Below are positions 8,654 to 17,600 of a stretch of DNA of 64,000 nt, piece after piece. The stretch covers positions 62,001 through 126,000 of the forward strand of contig DAOUKT010000015.1 of NCBI GenBank assembly GCA_034421015.1. The letters are read 5' to 3'. Each line of letters starts with the position of its first letter. The first letter of the stretch is position 1. Below the pieces are notes generated by a model. It saw only the letters and a list, made by a program, of their open reading frames with translations. It ran no database searches and was not told the DNA's origin. The translations under genes were made by a program, and so were the position numbers. This stretch comes from DAOUJW01 sp034421015 (GTDB taxonomy: Bacteria > Chloroflexota > Dehalococcoidia > Lucifugimonadales > UBA2985).

Positions 8654-8815
8654 GGAGACCTTTACGCAACTATGGCAACACATTAGGGATAATACGTTTA
8701 TCGTCATTCCCGCGAAAGCGGGAATCTAATATCGTCTATTCGTATGCTCTAGACCCCTGCTTTCGCAGGGGTGACGAAGAGGGAGCGCCTCAATTTGAAT
8801 TACGCAAAGGTCCCC
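8654..8815. repeat. Possible second miniature element with inverted ends, containing hairpins
   Basis: GGAGACCTTTACGCAA (8654-8669) is matched in inverted orientation at 8800-8815 with 13 of 16 positions. Between them lie two perfect 8-bp hairpins with 4-nt loops: 8706-8725 (arms ATTCCCGC/GCGGGAAT) and 8753-8772 (arms ACCCCTGC/GCAGGGGT). No clear target duplication was seen. A further hairpin of the same kind lies just outside at 8847-8866. This is the main content of the 305-bp gap 8619-8923, where no gene is seen. Confidence 0.5.
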
Positions 8816-8846
8816 ATAGGCGGAAGTCCAGCCCCGCCACCCCTGG

Positions 8847-8866
8847 ATTCCTGCCTGCGCAGGAAT
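8847..8866. repeat. Short palindromic repeat (8-bp arms)
   Basis: Perfect hairpin with arms ATTCCTGC and GCAGGAAT and a 4-nt loop. The same family occurs at 8706, 8753, 11478, 11519, 50615 and 50651, always between genes. Confidence 0.6.
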
Positions 8867-8923
8867 GGTTGTGAAGGTGTCCTTGGGCGAGATGGACAGG
8901 CTTGTGACTTGTTCAGAGGACTG

Positions 8924-10102
8924 CTAGACCAGCACCTGCTCCACCGTCAGCGTCTCTATCTCGTCGGCGCTCATGCCCAGGATGTCTTCCAGTACGTGCC
9001 GCGTGTGCTCGCCCAGCGGGGGGGCCACGGCGTAGAAGGGAGTCGGCGAATTGCTCATGCGCCAGGGGTGGGCTATCTGGGAGAAGGGCTTCTCCTCCAA
9101 CACGCCCACGGGCACAAAGTTGCCTCTCTCGTTGAGGTGCGGGTCGTCCGAAAGCCCGCCGCCGTCCAGGACCGGCCCGGCGGCCACGCCGGCCTTCTGA
9201 AGGATGTGCATGGCCTCGTAGTCGGTGCGCTGCAGGGTCCACTCCGTGATTAGCTTGTCCAGCTCGCCCTGGTTGTGCCACCGGCTGAGGGCGTCGGAGA
9301 AGCGAGGGTCATTGGCCCACTCCGGGTGGCCCGTCGCGCTGCACAGGGCGTGCCACTCCTCCTCGGTGGATACGGCTATCGCAACCCACTTGTCGAAGCC
9401 CTGGCACCGGTAGACGTTGTGGGGCGACATCGCCACGTCCACGTTCTCCTCCCGGCCCCGGTCACGGCTGTTGACGGAGTAGTCCAGGATAGCCTCAGGA
9501 ATGGCGGAAATGATGGTCTCCGCCATGGACATCTGGATGTACTGCCCCTCGCCCGTCCTGCGGTGATGCCTCACGGCCGTCAGAATGGCGAAGACCATGT
9601 GCATACCCGTGAGGTGGTCCGCCCAGATGGCGCCCACCATTCCCGGCCGTTCGTCCTTGTAGCCGGTGAGGTGTGAGAAGCCTGCGAAGTTGGACGCCTC
9701 GGCAAAGTAGCCGATGGCGTCCTTCATTGGCCCGGTGTTTCCGAGGGCCTGGCTGGACAGCATGATGATGTCCGGCTTGACCTTGCGAAGCTCGTCGTAG
9801 CTCAGCCCAAAGCGGTCCATCACCCCGGTGGCGAAGTTCTCCATCGCCACGTCGCTGACCTTCACCAGGCGCTTGGCCACGTCCGCGCCCCTGGGGTCCT
9901 TGAGGTTGAGGGTGATGCTCTTCTTGCTCCCGTTGAGGTTGGTGAAAGCCCCGGACATTCGCTGGTCCATGGCCGTGCGGCTCTCGGTCTCCACCTTGAT
10001 GACTTCCGCGCCCATCTGGCCCATGAGCATGGTGGCGTAGGGCCCCTGGACCACCTGTGTGAAGTCGGCGATTCTGATTCCCTCCAGCGGCAGTTTGCTC
10101 AT
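8924..10102 (-). CDS. CaiB/BaiF family (class III) CoA-transferase
   Basis: Moves CoA between carboxylic acids through an aspartyl-CoA thioester intermediate. The 392-aa length is normal. Family features are the start LPLEGIRIADFTQVVQGPYATMLMGQMGAEVIKVE, the phrase NGSKKSITLNLKDPRG, and the region WADHLTGMHMVFAILTAV, whose Asp corresponds to the catalytic Asp of formyl-CoA transferase. The substrate cannot be predicted. A second, divergent family member lies about 65 bp upstream on the same strand, so the two are probably co-transcribed (10168-11388 first). They may form a heteromer or act on successive substrates. Confidence 0.92.
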   Translation of the reverse strand: MSKLPLEGIRIADFTQVVQGPYATMLMGQMGAEVIKVETESRTAMDQRMSGAFTNLNGSKKSITLNLKDPRGADVAKRLVKVSDVAMENFATGVMDRFGLSYDELRKVKPDIIMLSSQALGNTGPMKDAIGYFAEASNFAGFSHLTGYKDERPGMVGAIWADHLTGMHMVFAILTAVRHHRRTGEGQYIQMSMAETIISAIPEAILDYSVNSRDRGREENVDVAMSPHNVYRCQGFDKWVAIAVSTEEEWHALCSATGHPEWANDPRFSDALSRWHNQGELDKLITEWTLQRTDYEAMHILQKAGVAAGPVLDGGGLSDDPHLNERGNFVPVGVLEEKPFSQIAHPWRMSNSPTPFYAVAPPLGEHTRHVLEDILGMSADEIETLTVEQVLV

Positions 10103-10167
10103 TGTCGATCCTCCCGGTTTCCTGCTATGGGCTTCCTGCTAAGGCCTCGTTGGTCCGGCCGTGCGCC

Positions 10168-11388
10168 TCAAATGGCGCCGCTCTGTCGCATCTTGGTCAG
10201 GTCCTCTTTGGAATACCCCAAGCGGTCGCAGAAGACCTCTGAGTTGTGCTGCCCCAGGTAGGGCGCGGGGGTGGATGCGTTCCAGGGCGTTCCCGAGAAC
10301 CTGTAGGACGGCCCCGGCGACTTGAACCTGCCGACCTCCGGGTGCTCCATGTCAACAAAGGTGCCTCGCTCCAGGTAGTGGGGATGGGAGAACAGGTCCT
10401 CCATGGTGTTAATGGGCAGGCAAGGGATGTGGTTCTCCACCTGGAGTATCTGGTACACCTCCTCGCGGGTGTAGTCCCTGGACCACTCCTCCACCATCAG
10501 CTGGATCACGTCCAGGTTCTCCATCCTCATCATCCTCTCAGCGAAAATCTCCTGCTCCATCCACTCAGGGTGCCCCAGCACGTTCTTGAGGGCCTCCCAG
10601 AAGTGGTCCATGAAGAATTGGGCCGTAAAGTAGCCGTCCTTGGTCTCAAGGGGCTTTCTGGTGGCGATGGGCCGCCCTATGCCTGCAATCCTGCTTGGCG
10701 TCTCGCCCCGGTGCATGTGCGACACCACGGCGTTGCCGCTGGCCCTGAGCAGGACCTCCTGCTCCGACACGTCCACGTGCCGGCCCTCGCCGTCGAACTC
10801 ACGGGCGAAGAGAGCGGTCATCGTTGCCGCCGCGCCGGTCACGCCGGCCATGATGTCGGCCTGGTGGCCCGGCGCCTTCATGGGCGGGCTGGCGTCCGGG
10901 TTCTCCACGTCGCCGGGGGTGGGATAGCCTATGCCGCCTATCTGGAAGGAGACCAGGTCCGTGGACTTGTAGTCGCGGTACGGCCCCGACTGCCCGAAAG
11001 CCGTGATCGACGTGACGATCAGCGCAGGGTTGACGTCCTTGATGGAGTCGTAGTCCAGCCCCAACTCCTCCATTACCGACGGAGGGTTGCCCTCCACAAG
11101 CACGTCGGCGTCCTTGAGCAGCTCCCTGAACAGCCGCTTGCCAAGGGGCTTCCGCACGTCCAGGGTGACGCCCAGCTTGCTGGTGTTCAAGTAGGTGAAG
11201 AGGAGGCTCCGCTCCGGGTGCGGCTCGTCGTTGGGGAAGGGGCCGTAGCGCCTGGCGGAGTCGCCGGCGGGCGGCTCGATCTTGATGACCTCCGCTCCCA
11301 TGTCCCCCATCAGCTTGGTGCAGTAGGGCGCGTTTATGAAGTCGCCCAGTTCAACAATCCTCAGTCCCGAAAGCGCGCCGTTTGCCAT
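10168..11388 (-). CDS. CaiB/BaiF family (class III) CoA-transferase
   Basis: A 406-aa paralogue of the next gene downstream. It starts LSGLRIVELGDFINAPYCTKLMGDMGAEVIKIEPP and carries the putative catalytic Asp in HQADIMAGVTGAAATM. The C-terminal GQHNSEVFCDRLGYSKEDL is typical of the family. The ATG is preceded by AAAGGAGGTTCAG, a strong ribosome site. It is the first gene of a two-gene set. The upstream 224 bp (11389-11612) hold two palindromic repeats and the end of the convergent aminotransferase gene's neighbourhood, but no further gene. Confidence 0.92.
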   Translation of the reverse strand: MANGALSGLRIVELGDFINAPYCTKLMGDMGAEVIKIEPPAGDSARRYGPFPNDEPHPERSLLFTYLNTSKLGVTLDVRKPLGKRLFRELLKDADVLVEGNPPSVMEELGLDYDSIKDVNPALIVTSITAFGQSGPYRDYKSTDLVSFQIGGIGYPTPGDVENPDASPPMKAPGHQADIMAGVTGAAATMTALFAREFDGEGRHVDVSEQEVLLRASGNAVVSHMHRGETPSRIAGIGRPIATRKPLETKDGYFTAQFFMDHFWEALKNVLGHPEWMEQEIFAERMMRMENLDVIQLMVEEWSRDYTREEVYQILQVENHIPCLPINTMEDLFSHPHYLERGTFVDMEHPEVGRFKSPGPSYRFSGTPWNASTPAPYLGQHNSEVFCDRLGYSKEDLTKMRQSGAI

Positions 11389-11477
11389 CTGAACCTCCTT
11401 TCCGGAAGCCTGGCCGGATTCGCCGGGTCTATTACCATGAAAACAGATGAATTGAGGATTGTCGCCCCGCTCTGACC

Positions 11478-11536
11478 ATTCCTGCGGAGGCAGGAATCCA
11501 GGGGCGGCGTGGAGTGGACTCCCGCTTGCGCGGGAG
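11478..11536. repeat. Pair of short palindromic repeats
   Basis: Two hairpins in tandem: 11478-11497 (arms ATTCCTGC/GCAGGAAT, loop GGAG) and 11519-11536 (arms CTCCCGC/GCGGGAG, loop TTGC). They belong to the family also seen near 8.7 kb and 50.6 kb. Confidence 0.6.
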
Positions 11537-11612
11537 GGTCTGGCCCTGGCGTTCCTCTATTTTCATCGTTCTTATGTGGCCCAACAAGGCCATGGCGATT
11601 CTAAGCGTGTGG

Positions 11613-12776
11613 CTATGGAGCCGTGTGCCCCTCCGCGCTCAGCTGTTTGAGCGCATCCACAACCCTTTCCACCTCCTCCTCCGTGTTGAAGAAGTGTGTG
11701 CTGAAGCGAATGCCGTCCGGGTCGTGGACCGTCCGCCCCACAACATTGAGTCGCTCCTGTAGGGCGGTAGTGAGATCCGCGGGCGGCCAGCCCTCCAGGC
11801 TCACGGTGACCAGCCCGCAAGCCGACTCGCGGGATGTTGGACTGAGAAGCGTGCAGCCGGGGACGGAAGCGACCTCCCGCCGGAGGTGGTCGGCGAGGAG
11901 CATGGCCCGCTCCTCGATGTTGCGTATGCCGATATCGGCTGCCAGCCTCGCGCTCTCCGAGAGGCCGGCCACGAGGCCGGGGTTATGCGTGACCAGGTTG
12001 AACCGCGCCAGGGGCGAGAGCTCCGCCGAGCGCGCCGACTCCCTGGCGTTGGTTGAGAATAGAGGCTCCAGCCAGTCCCACCGCTCCGGGTTCACGTAGA
12101 GCGCCCCCGTTCCGTTGGGGCCAAGAAGCCACTTCTGGCCGGGCATGGCGTAGTAGTCCGCTCCCAAGTCGGCAAGGTCAACCTCAATGTGCCCGACGCT
12201 CTGCGCGCCGTCCACCAGCAGAGGCACGTCCCTTTCGCGGCAAGCCTGGGCAATCTCCTTGATTGGCATCCGCAGCCCGCAGGTGTACTGGATGTGGCTC
12301 AGGGCCACCAGCCTGGTCTTGGGAGTGATGGCGGCCGCAATGGTCTCCAGTATCTCCCCCTGCTGCGCCGTGTAGGGGATGTCCGGGCTCTTGATGGTGA
12401 CTGCGCTCCGCTCGGCCAGCACTTCTCCGGGCAGCGTCAGGGCGGGATGCTCCAGGCCGCAGATCAGCAGCTCGTCGCCCGGCTGCCATCCCATTCCATA
12501 GATGACGATGTCCAGTCCCTCCCGGGTGCTGTGGGTGAGGAGCAGGTCATTGGCATCGACGTTCACCAGAGCGCCGAGGGCCTCACGCGCCTCGTTCTGC
12601 AGGCCCCGGGTCAGGGCCAGTCCCTTCTGGCTGGCGGGGCCGCCATTGGCCTCCTGCTCCAGGGTGTCGCGGATACGTTTCAGGACGGGTGTGGGCATGG
12701 GGCCAGACCACCCTGTGTTCATGTAGACCATGTCCCGGGTCACGGGCAGATTGTCCCTGAGCTGTTGTACGTTCAT
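11613..12776 (-). CDS. Class V aminotransferase (isopenicillin-N-epimerase/cysteine desulfurase-like)
   Basis: PLP-dependent enzyme of 387 aa. Seen are the N-terminal phrase VYMNTGWSGPMPTPVLKRI, the PLP-ring Asp in LLVDGAQSVGHIEVD, the His in LSHIQYTCG, and the Schiff-base Lys in MPGQKWLLGPNGTGALYV. No active-site Cys loop typical of true cysteine desulfurases was found, so a lyase, epimerase or aminotransferase role is more likely. The start is uncertain: ATG 12776 gives the family-like N-terminus (MNVQQLRDNLPVTRDMVY), while ATG 12827 would add 17 residues. Neither has a good ribosome site. The gene stands alone. Confidence 0.85.
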   Translation of the reverse strand: MNVQQLRDNLPVTRDMVYMNTGWSGPMPTPVLKRIRDTLEQEANGGPASQKGLALTRGLQNEAREALGALVNVDANDLLLTHSTREGLDIVIYGMGWQPGDELLICGLEHPALTLPGEVLAERSAVTIKSPDIPYTAQQGEILETIAAAITPKTRLVALSHIQYTCGLRMPIKEIAQACRERDVPLLVDGAQSVGHIEVDLADLGADYYAMPGQKWLLGPNGTGALYVNPERWDWLEPLFSTNARESARSAELSPLARFNLVTHNPGLVAGLSESARLAADIGIRNIEERAMLLADHLRREVASVPGCTLLSPTSRESACGLVTVSLEGWPPADLTTALQERLNVVGRTVHDPDGIRFSTHFFNTEEEVERVVDALKQLSAEGHTAP

Positions 12777-12960
12777 AGTGTTTTGTCCGTGAAAAGAGTC
12801 TTGATGTCTTGGCTTGGATAAGTCCATATTCTACCACGGAGTCACGCTGCAGACCACATTGCCGTTGTAGTGTCGTTCTTGTGCCCTGGCGGTAAGGCCG
12901 CTAGAATTCTTCAAGAACACTGTTTCACACATCGAACCAGGTTCCTTTTGCGAGGGTGGT

Positions 12961-13752
12961 ATGGCATTGCGCACCAGGGTTGAGATGCGGAGTGAGAAAG
13001 GCCCTGTCCGGCAGAACAACGAGGACTGCATGGGCGTCCTGGAGGCGCCGGAAGTCCTGACCGGCATTGACGCCGTCTACGTTGTTTGCGACGGGCTTGG
13101 GGGCCACGAGCGCGGCGAGGACGCCAGCGCCATGGCCGTCGACCTGCTTCTCAAGGAGTACGGCGCCTCGGGAGCCAACGCGGACGCGCCGGATGACGAA
13201 TCTCTTGAGTTGTCGCTGTCCCGGGCCCTTGGCAGCATAAGCCAGGCCGTCTACGAGGCGGGCCTCTCCGGCGAGTCGCTGCACCGCGACCCCCAGCGAG
13301 CCGGCATGGCCACTACCGCGACCGTCGCCCTGCTGTCGGGCGGGCGCATCCACCTGGGCCACGTGGGGGACAGCCGCGCCTATCTCATAAGGGGCGGTCG
13401 GATCTCCCAGCTTACTGAGGACCACACCGTTGCGGCTGAGCAGGCCCGCGCCGGCGTCCGGCTGCCGGAGGAGACTATGGCCTATTTCAGCAACACCCTC
13501 ACCCAGGCGGTGGGCCTGGAGCAGCCCATAAACCCCTTCACGGCTTCACTTGCAGTGGACGAGGGAGACCGCCTGCTGCTCTCCTCCGACGGTCTCCACG
13601 GCTTCATTGACGACGAGACCATCGCCTCTGTCGTGATGGCGGAGACGGAGGGCGGAGCGGTTGACGCCCTCATTGCCAGGGCCATAGCCGAGGGCAGCAC
13701 CGACAACATCACCATCATCCTCGTTTACTTTGAGGGGATGGACGGGGGTTAG
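12961..13752 (+). CDS. PP2C-type serine/threonine protein phosphatase
   Basis: Metal-dependent phosphatase, 263 aa. The acidic metal ligands are visible in RQNNEDCMGV, YVVCDGLGGHERGED, HVGDSRAYLI, LLLSSDGLHGF and GSTDNITIILV. No membrane helix or sensor domain. The ATG follows GAGGGTGGT. The stop codon is 2 nt before the start of the protein kinase gene, so the pair is one transcription unit and probably works as a phosphorylation/dephosphorylation switch on shared targets. Confidence 0.95.
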   Translation: MALRTRVEMRSEKGPVRQNNEDCMGVLEAPEVLTGIDAVYVVCDGLGGHERGEDASAMAVDLLLKEYGASGANADAPDDESLELSLSRALGSISQAVYEAGLSGESLHRDPQRAGMATTATVALLSGGRIHLGHVGDSRAYLIRGGRISQLTEDHTVAAEQARAGVRLPEETMAYFSNTLTQAVGLEQPINPFTASLAVDEGDRLLLSSDGLHGFIDDETIASVVMAETEGGAVDALIARAIAEGSTDNITIILVYFEGMDGG

Positions 13753-13754
13753 TC

Positions 13755-14597
13755 ATGCCCAAGGATACGGTGGACCACGCCTTTCAGTACGCCCCCGGCG
13801 AGGAAGCGCCTCTTCCTGAGAGGATAGGCCGTTTCCAAGTGATGGGCAGGGCAGGGGGCTCCCAGGCGACGGTGTTCAAAGCCAAAGACCCGGATACCGG
13901 CTCTGGAGTGGCGATCAAGGCCATCAGCAACCGCTACGACTCCTTTGCTCATTCGCTGATGGTGGCCCTACTTGGGGACGTGGACATGGAGGAGATAAGG
14001 CGGGAGGCGGAGCTGCTGGCCGGCCTCAAACACCCCAACATAGTTGCGGTAATCGAGGTTGGGGAGGGCGCCAGCCTTGGCCCTTACCTGGTTATGGAGT
14101 GGGTCCCGGGCGGAAACCTGAGAGCGCGCCTGGACTCGGCCGAAGGCGGACGGCTGCCGGTCGGGGAGGCGTTGCGAATTGCCGGCGAGGCGCTGGAAGG
14201 GCTGGCTGCGGCCCACGAGGCCGGCGTAGTCCACCGGGACGTCAAGCCTGAGAACATCCTGCTTGGCGAGGACGGCACAGCAAAGCTGGCCGATTTTGGG
14301 ATAGCAGGCGACGCTGCTCTAGCGGGGCGGGGAACTCCGGGCTACATGGCCCCTGAGCAGCGTGAAGATCAGGAAATCGGTTCCGTTGGCCCCGCCGCCG
14401 ATATATACGCTGTGGGTGTCGTGCTGTTCGAGATGCTCACCGGCAGGCTGCCGGCCCCGGGCGAGGACGTAGAATTGTCCCTCGCGGAAGTGGGGGAGGG
14501 TGTGGCGGCTGTCATCGCCCGCGCCATCCACGAAAACCCCGGAGAGCGGTTCGCGTCCGCCGCGGAGATGGCCGCGGCCCTTTCGCGCTCGGCATAG
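13755..14597 (+). CDS. Soluble serine/threonine protein kinase (Hanks type)
   Basis: A 280-aa kinase domain without the transmembrane and sensor region common in bacterial Ser/Thr kinases. Catalytic elements: ATP Lys55 in VAIKAI, HRDVKPENILL with catalytic Asp162, DFG Asp180 (ADFGIAG), and GTPGYMAPEQ. The glycine-rich loop GRAGGSQATV is divergent at its third glycine. It is coupled to the PP2C gene just upstream. The stop lies 12 bp from the stop of the convergent helicase gene. Targets are unknown. Confidence 0.95.
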   Translation: MPKDTVDHAFQYAPGEEAPLPERIGRFQVMGRAGGSQATVFKAKDPDTGSGVAIKAISNRYDSFAHSLMVALLGDVDMEEIRREAELLAGLKHPNIVAVIEVGEGASLGPYLVMEWVPGGNLRARLDSAEGGRLPVGEALRIAGEALEGLAAAHEAGVVHRDVKPENILLGEDGTAKLADFGIAGDAALAGRGTPGYMAPEQREDQEIGSVGPAADIYAVGVVLFEMLTGRLPAPGEDVELSLAEVGEGVAAVIARAIHENPGERFASAAEMAAALSRSA

Positions 14598-14609
14598 CGC
14601 TTGCAGGCG

Positions 14610-17600
14610 CTACACTTCAACAAAGGTGGGAGCCTCTTGCCTGTAGGACGTCGGCTGGAGCATGGCGCGGGCCCTTGCCAGGTCCGGGTCTCCCGCCTTT
14701 GCCCTGTCCACCAACTTGCCGCTCTCCAGAGAGCAGACCGGGACGCCGTCCCTTAGCGCCACTCGATTGCCCGGAATCGAGGGAACCCTGTCGCCCGGCG
14801 TGAGGATGCCGACCACGTTTAGCGGGTCGCACGCCGATACGGTCACCAGCTGTCCCGTCGGCTCTATGCTCCTGACGTTGCGAAGCAGCTCCACCGCCTC
14901 CGGCAGTGCAAACTGCTCGCCCACAAAGCCGGACACAAATAACCCGCCGCGGATCTCCCCCCGGGCCTCCAGCCTCCTCAGCACCCGGATCAGGTCACGC
15001 CAGCGAGGGGCCATTGGCTCCCGGCCCAGCAGCTCCGGGAACAGCACGCCGTACCTCCGCAGAAGCTGGCGCGCCCTTGCCTCTACCGGGGTTTCCGGGG
15101 CGTCGGGCTCAGGATTGGGGGCCTCCAGCACGGACCAGCGGCTGAAACCGCCGCGGCGGCCCCCGGAAGCTCGCCTTGTGCGCGTGGAGCGTCTACCTTG
15201 CTCGGAGTTGCCCCGGATGCGCTGCCGGAGAGTTGCCATGCCGTCGGCCGTCGCAATTCCACTGGCAGCCAGCAGCCACAGCGCCTCCTCAACGTCGGAG
15301 GCCAGGCGTCCCGTTGCAGACTGGATCTCCGACGGGAAGGACGCTCCCCGCCGTTGAAGGACTTCCAGGGCCTCCCTCGCTGCGCCATTTATGTTCAGCT
15401 CGTCGTGGTTCCGGCCGTCCAGGAGCCAGTCGAGGGACTCCCTGAGGGCCAGGGTAATGGGCGTGTTGCGAGAGAGTGGAGAGCGCGCCGGTGAGTCGTG
15501 TCCGTTGTTCTGGTGGCCGGTGATGCGTCCCCAGATCACCTCGCCGCCAAAGCAGAGCGCGTCCAGAGTGGAAGCGGCGTAGTCGGAGACCCGGGATGGC
15601 AGGATGTCCGACTCCCAGGCCTGGGCCGCAGCCTCGAAGCCCTGGAGCCTTTCAATCACGTCTTCCACGCCGTCCTCGCCGTGCAGCTGCCAGCCGGGCT
15701 CGACGCACTGCCACCTGAGCAGGAACCTCACGAAAGCCGCCGGGGTTGCGGGCTTGATCTCCTGCCTCAGGCGGCCGATGGTGGAGCGGTGTATCCGGGC
15801 CAGAATCCGGCGATCGCAGAACTCCTCATCCTCAACCCACTGCCTGAACCGGCCGCGGAGTATCACGCCCTCGTTTTCAAACCTCGCGAGGGCTATCTTC
15901 ACGTCCGACTCCGGGATGTCCAGTGTTCTGCGCATCTCCTCGGCCGTGAACGGGCCGGAGCACTCTATCCAGCCTCGCAGCAGGGTGTAGACGGCCTCCT
16001 CCCTGTCCGGCTCATCCGGGTGAGCAAGGCCGTTCAGGGGCGTAGGCTCAAGCCTTGCCTGGGGATAGATTGTCGCGGCCAGGTGAAGCCTCTCTGTGGC
16101 AACCCAGGCCGCCTCGCCGTTGGGGTGATTGATGGTGTAGACCCGGCCGTCACGGGCCAGCTCCTCAAACCAGGTTTCCATAGGGTTGTCCGCGCCCTCG
16201 TAGTCCGGCATTGGGTCCCTGACGTAGATGACCTTCTCCGGTAGCGCGATCAGGTGCATAAGGGCGTCGTGAAGCTCGTCAGCGTCCCTTATCCGTGGCC
16301 ATGCGCGTTGCGATTCCTCCGCGACCGACTTCGGGTCCAGCGCGCCCAGGTCCCTGGTGTCATCCGGCAGGGCGCGCCGCAGGGGCACGGCCCTGGAGCG
16401 TCGCTCCTCCAGGGGAGCGTCGTCCAGGAAGGCGTAGGGCATGGTATTGAGAAGCTGGTGGGAGAACACGGAGGGCTGCACCGTGTCCCGTGCGTACACC
16501 TCAATCTCCCCCTGCTCAATGGCGGCCAGCACCTCCTTCAACCCCTCGGCGTCCATCGCCTCCGTGAGGCAGTCGCGGATGGTCTCGAAGACCAGGGGAT
16601 GGTCTGGCGGCTCGATGTCGCCCGGCGGCGCGTTGTCCTGGCATGCGACCTGCGCCGGAAATACGGCGGCCAGCAGGTCCTCCGACCTCATCCTCAGCAG
16701 TGGCAGGGGAACCTTTCGACCGCCGGTGTGTCGCAGCACGGCCAGTGACCGGGCGGCGTCCCATCGCCAGCGCACTCCGAAGAGGGGTGCCTGGAAGACG
16801 GCCTGCATGACCACCTCCTCCGCATTGCGCGAGGTGACGTATGAGAACACGTCCTCCAGTGGAAACGACATGGATGAACCAAGGGCGAAGTTGAGGCCGT
16901 CGTCAGTGGCCGCCGCCTGCAGCTCAAAGTCGAAGGTGCGGCATATCTGCTTGCGCAGGGCCATTCCCCAGGCCTTGTTGATTTGAGCTCCAAAGGGCGC
17001 GTGGACGACAAGCTGCATTCCGCCGCTGTCGTCGAAGAAGCGCTCTGCGACAACCCTGCGCTTGGTGGGAACCATGCCAAGGACGCGCTTGCCCTCGATG
17101 AAGTAGGCCACAATCTGCCGGGCGCACTCGCCTGTTACGCCGGTCTCACTGACGACCCATCGTTCAGCCTTCGGCGGGTCGTGAAGACGCTCGTCGATGG
17201 CCTCCCGCAGCTCCGTTACCTCCTCCGAAAGCTCGCGGGTCCTGCCCGGGGCCTCGCCCAGCCAGAAGGGGATGCTGGGGGCTTGGCCCTCCGCGTCCAC
17301 CACCCGGACGCGGCCGCTCTCGATGCGCCTGATCTTCCAGGGCGTGTTGCCCAGGAGGAACACGTCTCCCGCCATGCTCTCGATGGCAAAGTCCTCGTTG
17401 ACGGTGCCGACGAAAGTCTCCTCCGGCTCGGCGATGACGTCGTAGTCGCCGGTGTCCGGAATTGCGCCGCCGCTGGTCATGGCGGCAATCCCGGCGCCCC
17501 TTCGCCCCTTGAGCCGTCGGTTCACGCCGTCCCGGTGCAGCATAGCGCCGCTGCGCCCCAGTCTTGGGGCGAACCCATCAGAGAGGACCTCCACCAGGCG

